A stretch of 64,000 bases of DNA from RGIG6919 sp045531905. GTDB lineage: Bacteria; Bacillota; Clostridia; Lachnospirales; Lachnospiraceae. The stretch spans positions 1 through 64,000 of the forward strand of contig JAZSEY010000024.1 of NCBI GenBank assembly GCA_045531905.1, read 5' to 3'. The notes beneath the pieces were generated by a model. The model saw only the letters and a list, made by a program, of their open reading frames with translations, ran no database searches and was not told where the DNA came from. This document shows, piece after piece, positions 1-7,164 of the stretch (positions within the stretch are counted from its first letter, which is position 1; each line of letters begins with the position of its first letter). Position numbers and translations under genes: made by a program.

Positions 1-90
1 CTGACTATTGCGTATGGCATAGCTTACGTATTTATGATCATAATATGTGTACTTGTTTACAGAAAGATTTCAGATGCTTTTTACATGTAA
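1..90 (+). CDS. C-terminal end of a membrane protein (partial, runs off the left edge)
   Basis: Frame 1 is open from the first base to a TAA at 88-90 and encodes 29 residues. The first 20 or so are strongly hydrophobic and look like a last membrane helix (LTIAYGIAYVFMIIICVLVY), followed by a short charged tail. No family can be assigned from so little. It is the only explanation seen for the first 90 bases, but a chance open frame of this length cannot be excluded. Confidence 0.4.
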   Translation: MTIAYGIAYVFMIIICVLVYRKISDAFYM

Positions 91-136
91 CATCTCTTAA
101 CTTCCAGTGATGGTTAAATATATATTGATTTAGAGA

Positions 137-185
137 GATAACTTTCAGTTTGCACCTGCTTTTGGATGTAATTAAATAACGATTT
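137..185 (+). repeat. Intergenic repeat A, copy 1
   Basis: This 49-base segment recurs at 1790-1838 with only three mismatches. Both copies start with GATAACTTTCAG and end with TAACGATTT. In copy 2 an extended -10 box follows directly. In copy 1 the sequence diverges after the repeat, but a related TAACGATTTTGGTATAATT occurs at 312-331. The repeat belongs to a set of shared leaders between the small genes of the first 5 kb. Confidence 0.75.
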
Positions 186-200
186 GTGTAACCATAAATA

Positions 201-279
201 TTCAGGTATAAGTGTTATTGTCAAGCCCTTGCCGTGCTAACGGTGCGAAGCAGGCTTGATCATGACGCTTATACCTGAA
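201..279. repeat. Long imperfect palindrome (27-base arms)
   Basis: Arms at 201-227 and 253-279 are inverted repeats with four mismatches in 27, two of which would be G-U pairs in RNA. The arms begin TTCAGGTATAAG and end CAAGCC. The 25-base centre contains its own small inverted repeat, CCGT/ACGG. No T-run follows, so it is not an ordinary terminator. It could be a folded recombination or REP-like element; its function is unknown. Confidence 0.7.
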
Positions 280-321
280 ATACTTTTATAAGCAAATTGA
301 GGTTGCATTGTATAACGATTT

Positions 322-330
322 TGGTATAAT
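322..330 (+). promoter_or_regulatory. Extended -10 promoter box
   Basis: TGGTATAAT is a perfect extended -10 element. The surrounding bases TAACGATTTTGGTATAATT are nearly repeated at 1830-1849, and a looser copy lies near 4340-4356. A start about seven bases downstream would give a short transcript ending at the hairpin at 489-551. Confidence 0.5.
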
Positions 331-336
331 TGTAGT

Positions 337-551
337 GACAACATTTTGACAACAGATGGTCAGTAAGTCAAAATATATTATGCAAAATAATAAAAAAATG
401 GCAGTTGGAATAATACAAAACTTAAACAAAAAGAGTTAAGCTTGTGACCGACTTGACGAGTTCGAGTAGGATATGGACTGAGAGCAGTCAGAGAATAAAG
501 GAAGTGCCAACTGCAAGATTGCTTGTAAGTTGGTGCTTTTTTTATTCTCTG
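337..551 (+). ncRNA. Possible small RNA ending in a long hairpin
   Basis: A transcript starting after the extended -10 box at 322-330 and stopping at the hairpin at 489-551 would be about 210 nt. No convincing reading frame with a ribosome-binding site lies in between. The terminal hairpin is unusually long and well paired for a region without a gene. No known RNA family was recognised. This is an inference from promoter plus terminator only. Confidence 0.3.
489..551 (+). terminator. Long terminator-like hairpin
   Basis: An outer stem pairs CAGAGAATAAA with TTTATTCTCTG, and an inner stem pairs AGTGCCAACT with AGTTGGTGCT. A run of seven T falls between the inner and outer right arms. The A-rich left arm means it could also stop transcription from the other strand. 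Confidence 0.6.
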
Positions 552-575
552 GCTATTTGAAGGCATGACACGAGG

Positions 576-605
576 CTTATCGACGAGCGAAGCGAAGTCG
601 GTAAG
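576..605. repeat. Small inverted repeat with GAGCGAAGCGAA loop
   Basis: CTTATCGAC (576-584) pairs with GTCGGTAAG (597-605) around the loop GAGCGAAGCGAA. No T-run follows. The rest of 606-869 shows nothing supported except the ribosome-binding site of the next gene. The interval from 91 to 869 contains no gene that could be supported. Confidence 0.4.
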
Positions 606-869
606 ATGAGTAGTCAGGACTGCTTTCAGTCTGTAATCATTATGTAGTATTTATGATGACAGGTAGTCTTTATAATGGTGAGTTTAACGGAATTATAGTT
701 AAGCCAAGGTAGTTCGTATCTGCTAGAAATTTAGATTGGAAGCATGCACAGATTTCAGTCGGTAGGTGTATTGCCATGCCGACAATCACAAACTTGCGCT
801 TGTTAGTTGTCGCGGCGAGAGTGAAAACATGTAGGAACTTATATGAATATGTAGGAAGGAGATTGATGT

Positions 870-1286
870 ATGGAAGAAAAAGAGAAGTCTAAAAGATTGA
901 AAAATCTTTTGATAGCGATTATTGCAATTGCGATTATAGCCGTACTCGTATGGTTGGTCCTTATTGTTCCAATTAGCAGATATTTTGAAAATAATACATG
1001 GGCAACAATTAGAATCACCGGAGAATCTCACACAGATACAGATGAAGCCTTTTATGAGGATAGAGAATGTTTGAAAGGTGATCGAATCTCTATGGGTAAT
1101 ATTAGCTTAGAGATAACTCAAATAACGCATGACGGAGACGTATACTTTGATGTAGTTAGAGGAACTATTACAGATAATCGTGGTAATGAAATTAATCAGG
1201 ATTCTCTTACTAAAGGAGTAAAAAAAGATTATAAAAGTAAGGATATAGTATTTTCACTTGAAGTGATAGGCAACAGATATCGGTAA
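870..1286 (+). CDS. Membrane-anchored hypothetical protein
   Basis: The 138-residue product is not recognised. Residues 1-10 are charged (Lys/Glu), about 11-34 form one membrane helix rich in Ile, Ala and Val, and the remaining hundred residues are polar and probably outside the cell. This makes it a single-pass protein with a small extracytoplasmic domain. The start is supported by a GGAAGGAGA ribosome-binding site about seven bases upstream. Its stop codon overlaps the first base of the repeat B leader that precedes the next gene. No partner or function can be inferred from the neighbours, which are unrelated small genes. Confidence 0.75.
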   Translation: MEEKEKSKRLKNLLIAIIAIAIIAVLVWLVLIVPISRYFENNTWATIRITGESHTDTDEAFYEDRECLKGDRISMGNISLEITQITHDGDVYFDVVRGTITDNRGNEINQDSLTKGVKKDYKSKDIVFSLEVIGNRYR

Positions 1287-1332
1287 ATTTCAGTCTTGTA
1301 GAGAGATTGAAAGCAACAGAAGATTTGAATTT
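1285..1332 (+). repeat. Intergenic leader repeat B, copy 1
   Basis: AAATTTCAGTCTTG followed by AGAGAGATTGAAAG and ending in TTTGAATTT recurs at 2310-2357 with about 85-90% identity. A shortened version (GAGAGATTGCGAAGATTTGAATTT) lies at 1858-1881. Each copy sits directly upstream of a ribosome-binding site. Confidence 0.7.
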
Positions 1333-1350
1333 TTAGAAGGGAACGATATT

Positions 1351-1794
1351 ATGATTCGACATGCAACAATATCGGATGCATCAAGAGTAGCAGAAATATT
1401 GATTTTCACAAAGAGAATGAATTATAGAAAAATTTTTCAGAATGATAAAGTGTCATTCGGAGAAATGCAAGTATACACATTAGCGAAAAGTTATATTGAT
1501 AATTCGGATGAATTAGAGGGAATATGGGTTTATGAAGATGAATTTGTTAAAGGAGTAATGCATATTGAGGGAAAAGAAATTGTAGAATTGTATGTTGATA
1601 CATTTTTTGAAAATCAAGGTATTGGCAGTAAACTTATAAAATATGCTATTGAGCAGTTGGATTGTGATTTTTTATGGGTTCTTGAGAAGAATATAAAAGC
1701 AATACATTTTTATCAAAGGCATGATTTTCTGATAACAGAAGAAAGAAAGTATGAAGAAGGCACAACAGAATATATTGTCAAAATGAAGCGATAA
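1351..1794 (+). CDS. GNAT family N-acetyltransferase
   Basis: The 147-residue protein has the size and layout of a single GNAT domain, which transfers an acetyl group from acetyl-CoA to an amine. It begins with the typical first strand (MIRHATISDASRVAEI). The acetyl-CoA loop region is around residues 85-97 (LYVDTFFENQGIGSKL, matching Q/RxxGxG/A), and the C-terminal FYQRHDF segment is the usual GNAT strand after helix 4. The substrate cannot be predicted. The ribosome-binding site is AGAAGGGAACG. The stop codon lies inside repeat A copy 2, so gene and repeat appear joined as one unit. Confidence 0.9.
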   Translation: MIRHATISDASRVAEILIFTKRMNYRKIFQNDKVSFGEMQVYTLAKSYIDNSDELEGIWVYEDEFVKGVMHIEGKEIVELYVDTFFENQGIGSKLIKYAIEQLDCDFLWVLEKNIKAIHFYQRHDFLITEERKYEEGTTEYIVKMKR

Positions 1795-1838
1795 CTTTCA
1801 GGTTGCACCTTCTTTTGGATGTAATTAAGTAACGATTT
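1790..1838 (+). repeat. Intergenic repeat A, copy 2
   Basis: It differs from 137-185 at three of 49 positions. It starts within the last codons of the upstream acetyltransferase and runs into an extended -10 box, so it probably carries the promoter for the next gene. Confidence 0.75.
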
Positions 1839-1847
1839 TGGTATAAT
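1839..1847 (+). promoter_or_regulatory. Extended -10 promoter box
   Basis: TGGTATAAT sits 51 bases upstream of the next start codon, at the end of repeat A. No good -35 box lies at 17 bases, which fits an extended -10 promoter. Confidence 0.55.
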
Positions 1848-1897
1848 TTTGAGTGTGAGAGATTGCGAAGATTTGAATTTGACGGAGGTAAACTAAT

Positions 1898-2302
1898 ATG
1901 AATATTGAATATAAAGACACTCATAATTTTGATTGTGAAAAATTGGAAAGATTGTTTCTTTCTGTGGACTGGTCCTCGGGGCATTTTCCTGATAAACTTG
2001 TGGTTGCAATGAAAAACTTTAATACAGTTTATTCCGCTTGGGATGGGAATAAACTCGTTGGAATGATATGTGCTATGGATGACGGAATAATGAATGCCTA
2101 TGTTCATTATCTTCTTGTTGATCCTAATTATCACGGAAAAACAATTGGAAGAACTCTTGTTAATATGGTAAGGGAAAAGTATAAGGAATATATGCGAATT
2201 GTGGTTGTCGCTTATAATGATGAACTGCACTTTTACGAAGCGTGTGGCTTTGAGAAAAGCAACGATACCTCGCCGATGTTTATAACATCGCTGTGGACAT
2301 AA
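1898..2302 (+). CDS. GNAT family N-acetyltransferase
   Basis: This 134-residue protein is a compact GNAT acetyltransferase. The central strand and acetyl-CoA loop are visible near residues 68-90 (HYLLVDPNYHGKTIGRTLV, where GKTIGRT is the Q/RxxGxG/A-type pyrophosphate loop). The end carries FYEACGF, the standard motif after the last helix. The start is set by the GGAGG ribosome-binding site nine bases upstream. The substrate is unknown; small GNATs of this shape include regulators of amines, peptides and drugs. It follows its own leader and promoter rather than sharing a message tightly with the gene before it. Confidence 0.9.
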   Translation: MNIEYKDTHNFDCEKLERLFLSVDWSSGHFPDKLVVAMKNFNTVYSAWDGNKLVGMICAMDDGIMNAYVHYLLVDPNYHGKTIGRTLVNMVREKYKEYMRIVVVAYNDELHFYEACGFEKSNDTSPMFITSLWT

Positions 2303-2309
2303 ATTAAAC

Positions 2310-2357
2310 AAATTTCAGTCTTGCAGAGAGATTGAAAGAACGCAAGAATTTGAATTT
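2310..2357 (+). repeat. Intergenic leader repeat B, copy 2
   Basis: This is the second full copy of the leader at 1285-1332. It ends a few bases before the ribosome-binding site of the epimerase-like gene. Confidence 0.7.
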
Positions 2358-2373
2358 GTATAAGGAGTGAAAT

Positions 2374-3240
2374 ATGAATATACTTGTTATTGGTGGTACT
2401 AGATTTTTTGGCGTACATATGGTATCTGAACTTTTGGAAAAGGGTCATCATATAACCATTGCAACTAGAGGCTTAGCACAAGATCCATTCGGGGATAGAG
2501 TAGTGCGAATTGTTCTTGATCATACGGATTTTGAAGGTATGAAGAAAGCTCTTAGTGGATTGCATTTTGATGTGGCAATTGATAAGGTTGCATATTGTTC
2601 TAATGATATAAAATATGCGATGGATTCCATAAGTTGTGATAAGTATATTTATATGTCTAGTACAGCAGTTTATGAACTGAATCATCAGGATATTAAAGAA
2701 GATGAGTTTAATGGCATGTCTGGGAAATTAAAGTGGTGTAATAGAAATGATGATTCTTACAGTGAAGTAAAGAAACAGGCGGAGTATGCATTGTGGCAGA
2801 AATATAATGATAAGAAATGGATTGCAGTTAGATATCCTTTTGTTGTGGGTGTGGATGACTACACAAAGAGGCTTTTGTTTTATGTTAAAAATACAATAGA
2901 AGGAAATCCTATGTATATCGATAATCTAGATAATCAAATGAACTTCATTAACTCTGTTGAAGCAGGAAAATTCATGGCTCATTTGGCGGATAAAGATTTT
3001 ACTGGTGCTGTTAATGGTTGCTCATATGGGACTATTTCTATAAGAGAAATTCTTGACTATATAGAGAAGAAAACTGGCAAAAAAGCAATTTTGAGTGATT
3101 TTGGTGAAGTAGCCTCTTACAATGGCACGTATGCACATAGTATTAATATTGAAAAGTCAGTAGAATTGGAATTTGAATTTTCAAATCTAAGAAATTGGAT
3201 GTATGAGTTATTGGATACATATATTGAAACCATAAGATGA
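2374..3240 (+). CDS. NAD-dependent epimerase/dehydratase family protein
   Basis: The 288-residue protein is an extended short-chain dehydrogenase/reductase. The N-terminus has the nucleotide-binding loop GGTRFFG (residues 7-13) after the first strand, a form common in the atypical SDR group. The catalytic YxxxK pair is seen as YSEVK around residues 129-133, preceded by the conserved YMSSTAVY strand. Such proteins act on nucleotide sugars or isoflavone-like substrates; the substrate here is not predictable. The start follows AAGGAG with good spacing. No sugar pathway genes lie nearby, so a stand-alone accessory role is inferred. Confidence 0.85.
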   Translation: MNILVIGGTRFFGVHMVSELLEKGHHITIATRGLAQDPFGDRVVRIVLDHTDFEGMKKALSGLHFDVAIDKVAYCSNDIKYAMDSISCDKYIYMSSTAVYELNHQDIKEDEFNGMSGKLKWCNRNDDSYSEVKKQAEYALWQKYNDKKWIAVRYPFVVGVDDYTKRLLFYVKNTIEGNPMYIDNLDNQMNFINSVEAGKFMAHLADKDFTGAVNGCSYGTISIREILDYIEKKTGKKAILSDFGEVASYNGTYAHSINIEKSVELEFEFSNLRNWMYELLDTYIETIR

Positions 3241-3286
3241 ATCGCTGTTCATCAATGAGACAACTTTGAAGTTGCTGGAGGTACTA

Positions 3287-3775
3287 ATGATATTAGTGAT
3301 AGAATGTGTTGTATTGTGCATAGTGTTTACATTGATAATATTACCGGCTCAATATAAAGACCCTATGGTTATGATTATGTCATATCCGCCGAATGTTATA
3401 AAAAGAGTTGAGGAACTGCCACAATATGCTAGATGTATTAAAGAAAAAGAAAAGAAGCATATAAGCAAAAAAATATTCGGTGTATTCTTTTTTGCAATTC
3501 TATTGGCAATAGTTGCGTATTTCTCAGGTTGCAGAGAGTTTGCTGACACTTTTGTTCATGTGTTTATGCTTTTCTTTGTGGTAAATATATACGATATGTT
3601 GGTGCTGGATTGGGGGATTTTTTGCCATAGCCAAAAACTTAGAATACCCGGAACAGAAGATATGGATAAGGATTACAAGGATTATTTATTTCATGCCAAA
3701 GGTGCTATGAAGGGAACTGTGATTGGAATAATAGTAGCAATACTGTCCGGTGTAATTATGTTATTAGTTATATAA
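3287..3775 (+). CDS. Four-helix membrane protein, unknown function
   Basis: The 162-residue protein has hydrophobic segments near residues 2-20, 66-84, 89-107 and 143-161, with a charged cytoplasmic-looking loop between the first two. The open frame begins earlier at a TTG (3266), but GGAGG at 3277-3281 sits five bases before the ATG at 3287, which is taken as the start. The family is not recognised. It lies on the same strand as its neighbours and has no visible catalytic motif. Confidence 0.75.
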   Translation: MILVIECVVLCIVFTLIILPAQYKDPMVMIMSYPPNVIKRVEELPQYARCIKEKEKKHISKKIFGVFFFAILLAIVAYFSGCREFADTFVHVFMLFFVVNIYDMLVLDWGIFCHSQKLRIPGTEDMDKDYKDYLFHAKGAMKGTVIGIIVAILSGVIMLLVI

Positions 3776-3849
3776 ATATACTGGTGAATCTCTTGAAATA
3801 TATAATCGAGCTTGTGCTGAGATTGAAAGAAAAAAGGAGTGTGATTGCA

Positions 3850-4296
3850 ATGAATCATAAAGAAAAAGCAGTAGATTACTATAATCATAATTTCAATTGT
3901 TCCCAGGGTGTATTTACAGCATTTGCAACTGAAATGGGAATGGATGAGAAATTAGCTCTTAGGATAGCAACTAACTTTGGTGGTGGTGAAAGAAAAGGAG
4001 AACTGTGTGGTGCTGTTGCCGGTGCGTTAATGGTTCTTGGATTACGCTGTGGACATTGTGAGAGTGAGGATGTGGAAAGTAAATCAAAAGCATATGCTGT
4101 TTCTACAGAGTTTATGAATCGATTTATTGAGAAACATGGTAGTGTAGTGTGCCGGGAATTGCTTGGATATGATCTCACTAAGAAAGAAGATATGGTTGTG
4201 ATTGAAGAGCAGAATTTGTTTAGAACATTTTGTCCTAAAATGGTGGAAAGTGCAGCTGCCATATTGGATGAGATGATTTCAGAAGGTTTATGTTAA
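3850..4296 (+). CDS. C_GCAxxG_C_C family protein
   Basis: This 148-residue protein matches the redox-type C_GCAxxG_C_C family. It has the first Cys in NCSQGVF, a GGGERKGELCGAVAGALMVLG segment containing the GCAxxG-like core (here CGAVAG), a Cys in the following CGHC, and a last Cys pair (VCREL, TFCPKM). The conserved cysteines suggest metal or redox chemistry; the exact reaction is not established. The open frame extends upstream to a GTG at 3784, but the ATG at 3850 follows AAAGGAG and matches where the family domain begins. A terminator hairpin starts at its stop codon. Confidence 0.85.
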   Translation: MNHKEKAVDYYNHNFNCSQGVFTAFATEMGMDEKLALRIATNFGGGERKGELCGAVAGALMVLGLRCGHCESEDVESKSKAYAVSTEFMNRFIEKHGSVVCRELLGYDLTKKEDMVVIEEQNLFRTFCPKMVESAAAILDEMISEGLC

Positions 4297-4322
4297 GGGC
4301 ATCCGAAAGGATGCTCTTTTTT
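4296..4322 (+). terminator. Intrinsic terminator
   Basis: AGGGCATCC and GGATGCTCT pair around a GAAA tetraloop, followed by six T. It ends the transcript of the C_GCAxxG_C_C gene. Confidence 0.85.
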
Positions 4323-4346
4323 GTGGTAGTAAAATAACAGTTACGA

Positions 4347-4355
4347 TGGTATAAT
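4347..4355 (+). promoter_or_regulatory. Extended -10 promoter box
   Basis: TGGTATAAT lies just after a terminator and about 75 bases before the next start. It is the third copy of this box in the region. Confidence 0.55.
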
Positions 4356-4372
4356 TTTATACAATATGGGCG

Positions 4373-4395
4373 GAGACAGAGGCTCATGAAAATTG
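4373..4395 (+). repeat. Leader repeat C, copy 1
   Basis: The segment around GAGGCTCATGAAAA recurs at 4762-4784. Each copy lies 25-35 bases upstream of a start codon, in the place held by repeat B upstream of other genes. Confidence 0.5.
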
Positions 4396-4429
4396 GAAAT
4401 TACAGGCGAGATTAAGAGGAGTGTTGTGA

Positions 4430-4744
4430 ATGGAAAAAATACATAAACTAGATTTGATATTATTGGTTGGAATTGGATTGATAGCAATAGTAAGTGCACT
4501 TATCGATTGTTTTTATGTCGTTGTTTTTCCCGTGTGGTCTTGTGCAAGTGTATATTGTGCTTCTTATCCTCTGTGGATTATATTGTTCATATATTCTTCG
4601 ATTAAATATAAAGATAAGGAAGAACAAGACAAACCTCAATATGTCAAGTGGTTTATGTTGTTTCTTCTACCGTTTTTACATATTGTGTTTGTAATAGTCG
4701 GCTTTATTATCGGTATTGGGTTGAAAAATATGTTTCATCTATAG
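4430..4744 (+). CDS. Small three-helix membrane protein, unknown function
   Basis: The 104-residue product has hydrophobic stretches at about residues 9-30, 37-56 and 74-98, separated by a short charged loop (KYKDKEEQDKPQ). It is probably an integral membrane protein with no soluble domain. It follows its own extended -10 box and an AGAGGAG ribosome-binding site, so it is expected to be a real gene. No family was recognised, and no neighbour suggests a function. Confidence 0.7.
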   Translation: MEKIHKLDLILLVGIGLIAIVSALIDCFYVVVFPVWSCASVYCASYPLWIILFIYSSIKYKDKEEQDKPQYVKWFMLFLLPFLHIVFVIVGFIIGIGLKNMFHL

Positions 4745-4761
4745 TTTTACATAAGATAGGT

Positions 4762-4784
4762 GGAGCTGGAGGCTCATGAAAACT
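4762..4784 (+). repeat. Leader repeat C, copy 2
   Basis: GGAGCTGGAGGCTCATGAAAACTT corresponds to the copy at 4373-4395 and is followed by GAATTTTTAGAGGAG, which resembles the end of repeat B. Confidence 0.5.
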
Positions 4785-4808
4785 TGAATTTTTAGAGGAG
4801 ATATATGG

Positions 4809-5342
4809 ATGATACTAAATACAAACAGACTGATTCTTCGCCCATGGGAAGAATCAGACGCAGAAAATTTATATAGATATGCGAGTGCTCCCGAAGTTGG
4901 ACCTATTGCCGGATGGCCTGTTCATACAAGCGTAGAAAACAGTCGTGATATTATCCGTAATGTTTTATCAGCACCAGAAACATACGCAGTTGTTGATAAA
5001 TTAACTGGATGTGCTATTGGAAGTATTGGCTTAATGGTGGGACAAGCGAGTAACATAGGACTGCCTGATACAGAAGCAGAGGTTGGATATTGGATTGGTG
5101 TACAATATTGGGGGCAGGGCTTGATACCCGAAGCTTTGCAGGAAATACTACGCTATGCCTTTGAAGAATTGCATCTTGAAAAGGTGTGGTGTGGATACTT
5201 TGACGGAAATATCAAGTCAAAGAGAGTGCAGGAAAAATGTGGATTTAAATATCAGTATACAAAGGAAAATGTTTTATGCTCTATGCTGAACGAAGTAAGA
5301 ACAGAGCATATAACTTGCTTAACGAAGGAAGAATACGCATAG
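4809..5342 (+). CDS. GNAT family acetyltransferase, RimJ/RimL type
   Basis: The 177-residue protein begins like RimJ/RimL-type N-terminal acetyltransferases (MILNTNRLILRPWEESDAENLY). Further family marks are the AIGSIGL strand, EVGYWIGVQYWGQGLIPEAL carrying the acetyl-CoA loop, and the C-terminal NIKSKRVQEKCGF. These enzymes acetylate protein N-termini or small amines; the target is unknown. The ATG at 4809 is preferred over one at 4805 in another frame, because GAGGAG lies eight bases upstream. It is the third GNAT gene in 4 kb. Confidence 0.92.
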   Translation: MILNTNRLILRPWEESDAENLYRYASAPEVGPIAGWPVHTSVENSRDIIRNVLSAPETYAVVDKLTGCAIGSIGLMVGQASNIGLPDTEAEVGYWIGVQYWGQGLIPEALQEILRYAFEELHLEKVWCGYFDGNIKSKRVQEKCGFKYQYTKENVLCSMLNEVRTEHITCLTKEEYA

Positions 5343-5374
5343 TGCTGTGATAGAAAAATTTACAGGAGGTCTGT

Positions 5375-5878
5375 ATGGTTAGCCAAGCGAAAACGATAAT
5401 CCATGATTTAGAGGGAAAATATGATGTGATATTAGGAGAAAAATGCGAGAACATCATTAGCGCAAATGGTAAATATGCACCATGTCAAGGCTGTTTTGGT
5501 TGTTGGACGAAGCATCCGGCTCAATGTTATATGAAGGATACTTTGGAAACTGCTTGCCGAGTGGTTGGAAATGCGGATGAGTTAATCATTATTACAGAGA
5601 ATTGTTATGGAGCATATAGTCCTGCGGTGAAAAATGTGTTGGATAGAAGTATCGGGCTTTCTACGCCATTTAGTACATATCGTGGTAAACAAATGCATCA
5701 TACATTACGCTACGGCAAGAGAAATAAACTTACAGTGTATGTCTATGGGGATATAACGGAAAAGGAAAAAGAAACTTTCTGTTATATGGTGGAGCGTAAT
5801 GCCATTAATTTCGGTTTTCAGGAATACGCATTCCAGTATATAGAATCACTTGATAAATTGGAGGAAACGATAGTATGA
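5375..5878 (+). CDS. Flavodoxin-fold NAD(P)H oxidoreductase-like protein, N-terminus short
   Basis: The 167-residue protein has the cysteine motif of iron-sulfur flavoprotein-like reductases (PCQGCFGCWTKHPAQCYMKD) and the following segment DELIIITENCYGAYSPAVKNVLDR, both typical of the flavodoxin-like FMN reductase family. The usual first strand and phosphate-binding loop (consensus NGSPR near residue 10) are missing. The frame is closed by a TAG at 5351, so no longer start exists. The protein may therefore be truncated or depend on its partner. A strong AGGAGG precedes the start, and the stop overlaps the next gene by four bases (ATGA), pointing to translational coupling. Confidence 0.75.
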   Translation: MVSQAKTIIHDLEGKYDVILGEKCENIISANGKYAPCQGCFGCWTKHPAQCYMKDTLETACRVVGNADELIIITENCYGAYSPAVKNVLDRSIGLSTPFSTYRGKQMHHTLRYGKRNKLTVYVYGDITEKEKETFCYMVERNAINFGFQEYAFQYIESLDKLEETIV

Positions 5879-6609
5879 AGACAGTATTTATAAATTGCAG
5901 TCCCAAAAAGAAAATGAGCGTATCCTCTTATTTGTTAGGAAATGTCCGATTGCTGGTGAAGGGTAACGTTGTGACAGAACAAGTGCGCAATCGAAGCGAT
6001 CACGAGAGAATATTAGAAAGTATCAAGGATGCCGATACGGTAGTGTTTGGTTTGCCCCTTTACGTGGACGGGGTCCCATCACATGCTTTGGCATTTATGA
6101 AGGATATGGAGAAGTATTGTTTGGAGCACAGGCTTAATTTGAAAGTGTATGCGCTTTCCAATGGTGGCTTTATTGAAGGCTGTCAGAACAAACCATTGAT
6201 GCAAGTGCTTGAGAACTTCTGTATAAGAAGTAATATTGAATGGTGTGGCGGAATTGGAATTGGCGGCGGTGTTATGCTGAACGTATTACGCATTATGTTC
6301 TTTGTGTATCTTGGTATCTTTGCATTAAATGTAGTATCTGCTGGTACTCAGACTGGCAATTGGCTAACGATGGAAACAGTGTTAAGTTTCTTAGAACAAT
6401 TATGCGTAATTTTATTTTTTAACTTAGGCGTGTTTTTTTATAGTTTCCGAATGGGAATTGCTATTAACAAAAGCGCGAATTGTGGGGTAAAATTTACGCG
6501 CGTACTCTTGCCGTCATTTATCTTCATATTAGTGGCGGATATATTTTTTACTATTATTTCAGTGTTCCAAGGTGGTATTTTTAGAGGCTGGTTGGCGAAG
6601 AAGGAGTGA
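5875..6609 (+). CDS. Flavodoxin-fold protein fused to membrane helices
   Basis: Residues 1-130 look like an NADPH-dependent FMN reductase: a first strand with a phosphate-loop-like NCSPKKKMSVSS, then VFGLPLYVDGVPSHALAFMK as the flavin-contacting segment. From about residue 133 the protein switches to hydrophobic sequence with three or four membrane helices and ends in a basic tail. The family is normally soluble, so this would put a flavodoxin-like domain on the membrane. It is coupled by ATGA to the preceding flavodoxin-like gene that lacks its own first strand. A natural fusion or a deletion joining two genes are both possible. Confidence 0.7.
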   Translation: MKTVFINCSPKKKMSVSSYLLGNVRLLVKGNVVTEQVRNRSDHERILESIKDADTVVFGLPLYVDGVPSHALAFMKDMEKYCLEHRLNLKVYALSNGGFIEGCQNKPLMQVLENFCIRSNIEWCGGIGIGGGVMLNVLRIMFFVYLGIFALNVVSAGTQTGNWLTMETVLSFLEQLCVILFFNLGVFFYSFRMGIAINKSANCGVKFTRVLLPSFIFILVADIFFTIISVFQGGIFRGWLAKKE

Positions 6610-6616
6610 GGATAGA

Positions 6617-7084
6617 ATGTTGGGTCATTTCGGTTTTTCATATGTTGGGTTGATATTTCTGATTATGCTCATGGTCCCCAATATAATATGGACAAAAAAA
6701 CAGCCGCAAGGTTATACTGCTGAGAACGAGAATAAAGTACTTGCTATTTTTGAACGAATAGGAGAAATGCTTGCCACCTGTTGCGCATTGGTGTTTTCAG
6801 ATTTTAATCTGCGGGCGTGGTCTGGATGGTCCTTATGGCTTGTTGCTTCTTTTATTTTGATGATTATGTATGAATTATGGTGGATTAGATATTTTAGAAG
6901 CGAGATGAGATTATCCGATTTTTACAGCAGTTTCTGTGGAGTGCCACTTGCAGGGGCAACATTGCCGGTACTTGCTTTTTTTCTACTGGGAATATACGGA
7001 AAAGTAATATGGATGCTAATTGCGTGCGTGATTTTAGGAATAGGACATATAGGCATTCATTGGCAACATCGTAAAGAACTGTAG
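6617..7084 (+). CDS. Four-helix membrane protein, unknown function
   Basis: The 155-residue protein has hydrophobic segments near residues 5-22, 47-61, 69-90 and 115-145. It begins MLGHFGFSYVGLIFL. The open frame extends upstream to 6572 inside the previous gene, but GGAG about ten bases before 6617 favours the ATG there. Its start follows the previous stop by seven bases, so it probably shares the message of the two flavodoxin-like genes. The family is not recognised; a membrane partner for those proteins is one possibility but is unproven. Confidence 0.7.
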   Translation: MLGHFGFSYVGLIFLIMLMVPNIIWTKKQPQGYTAENENKVLAIFERIGEMLATCCALVFSDFNLRAWSGWSLWLVASFILMIMYELWWIRYFRSEMRLSDFYSSFCGVPLAGATLPVLAFFLLGIYGKVIWMLIACVILGIGHIGIHWQHRKEL

Positions 7085-7164
7085 AAAGAAGGTTGTTATG
7101 AAGTATATGGATATGCTTTGTAGTGCAATCGAAAAGCGAGAATGTGAAGAAGGAGAGATATGAA

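Noticed and set aside
378..566. Reverse-strand frame of 62 residues
   Set aside because: It runs through the long terminator-like hairpin, has no ribosome-binding site and looks like a shadow of the repeat.
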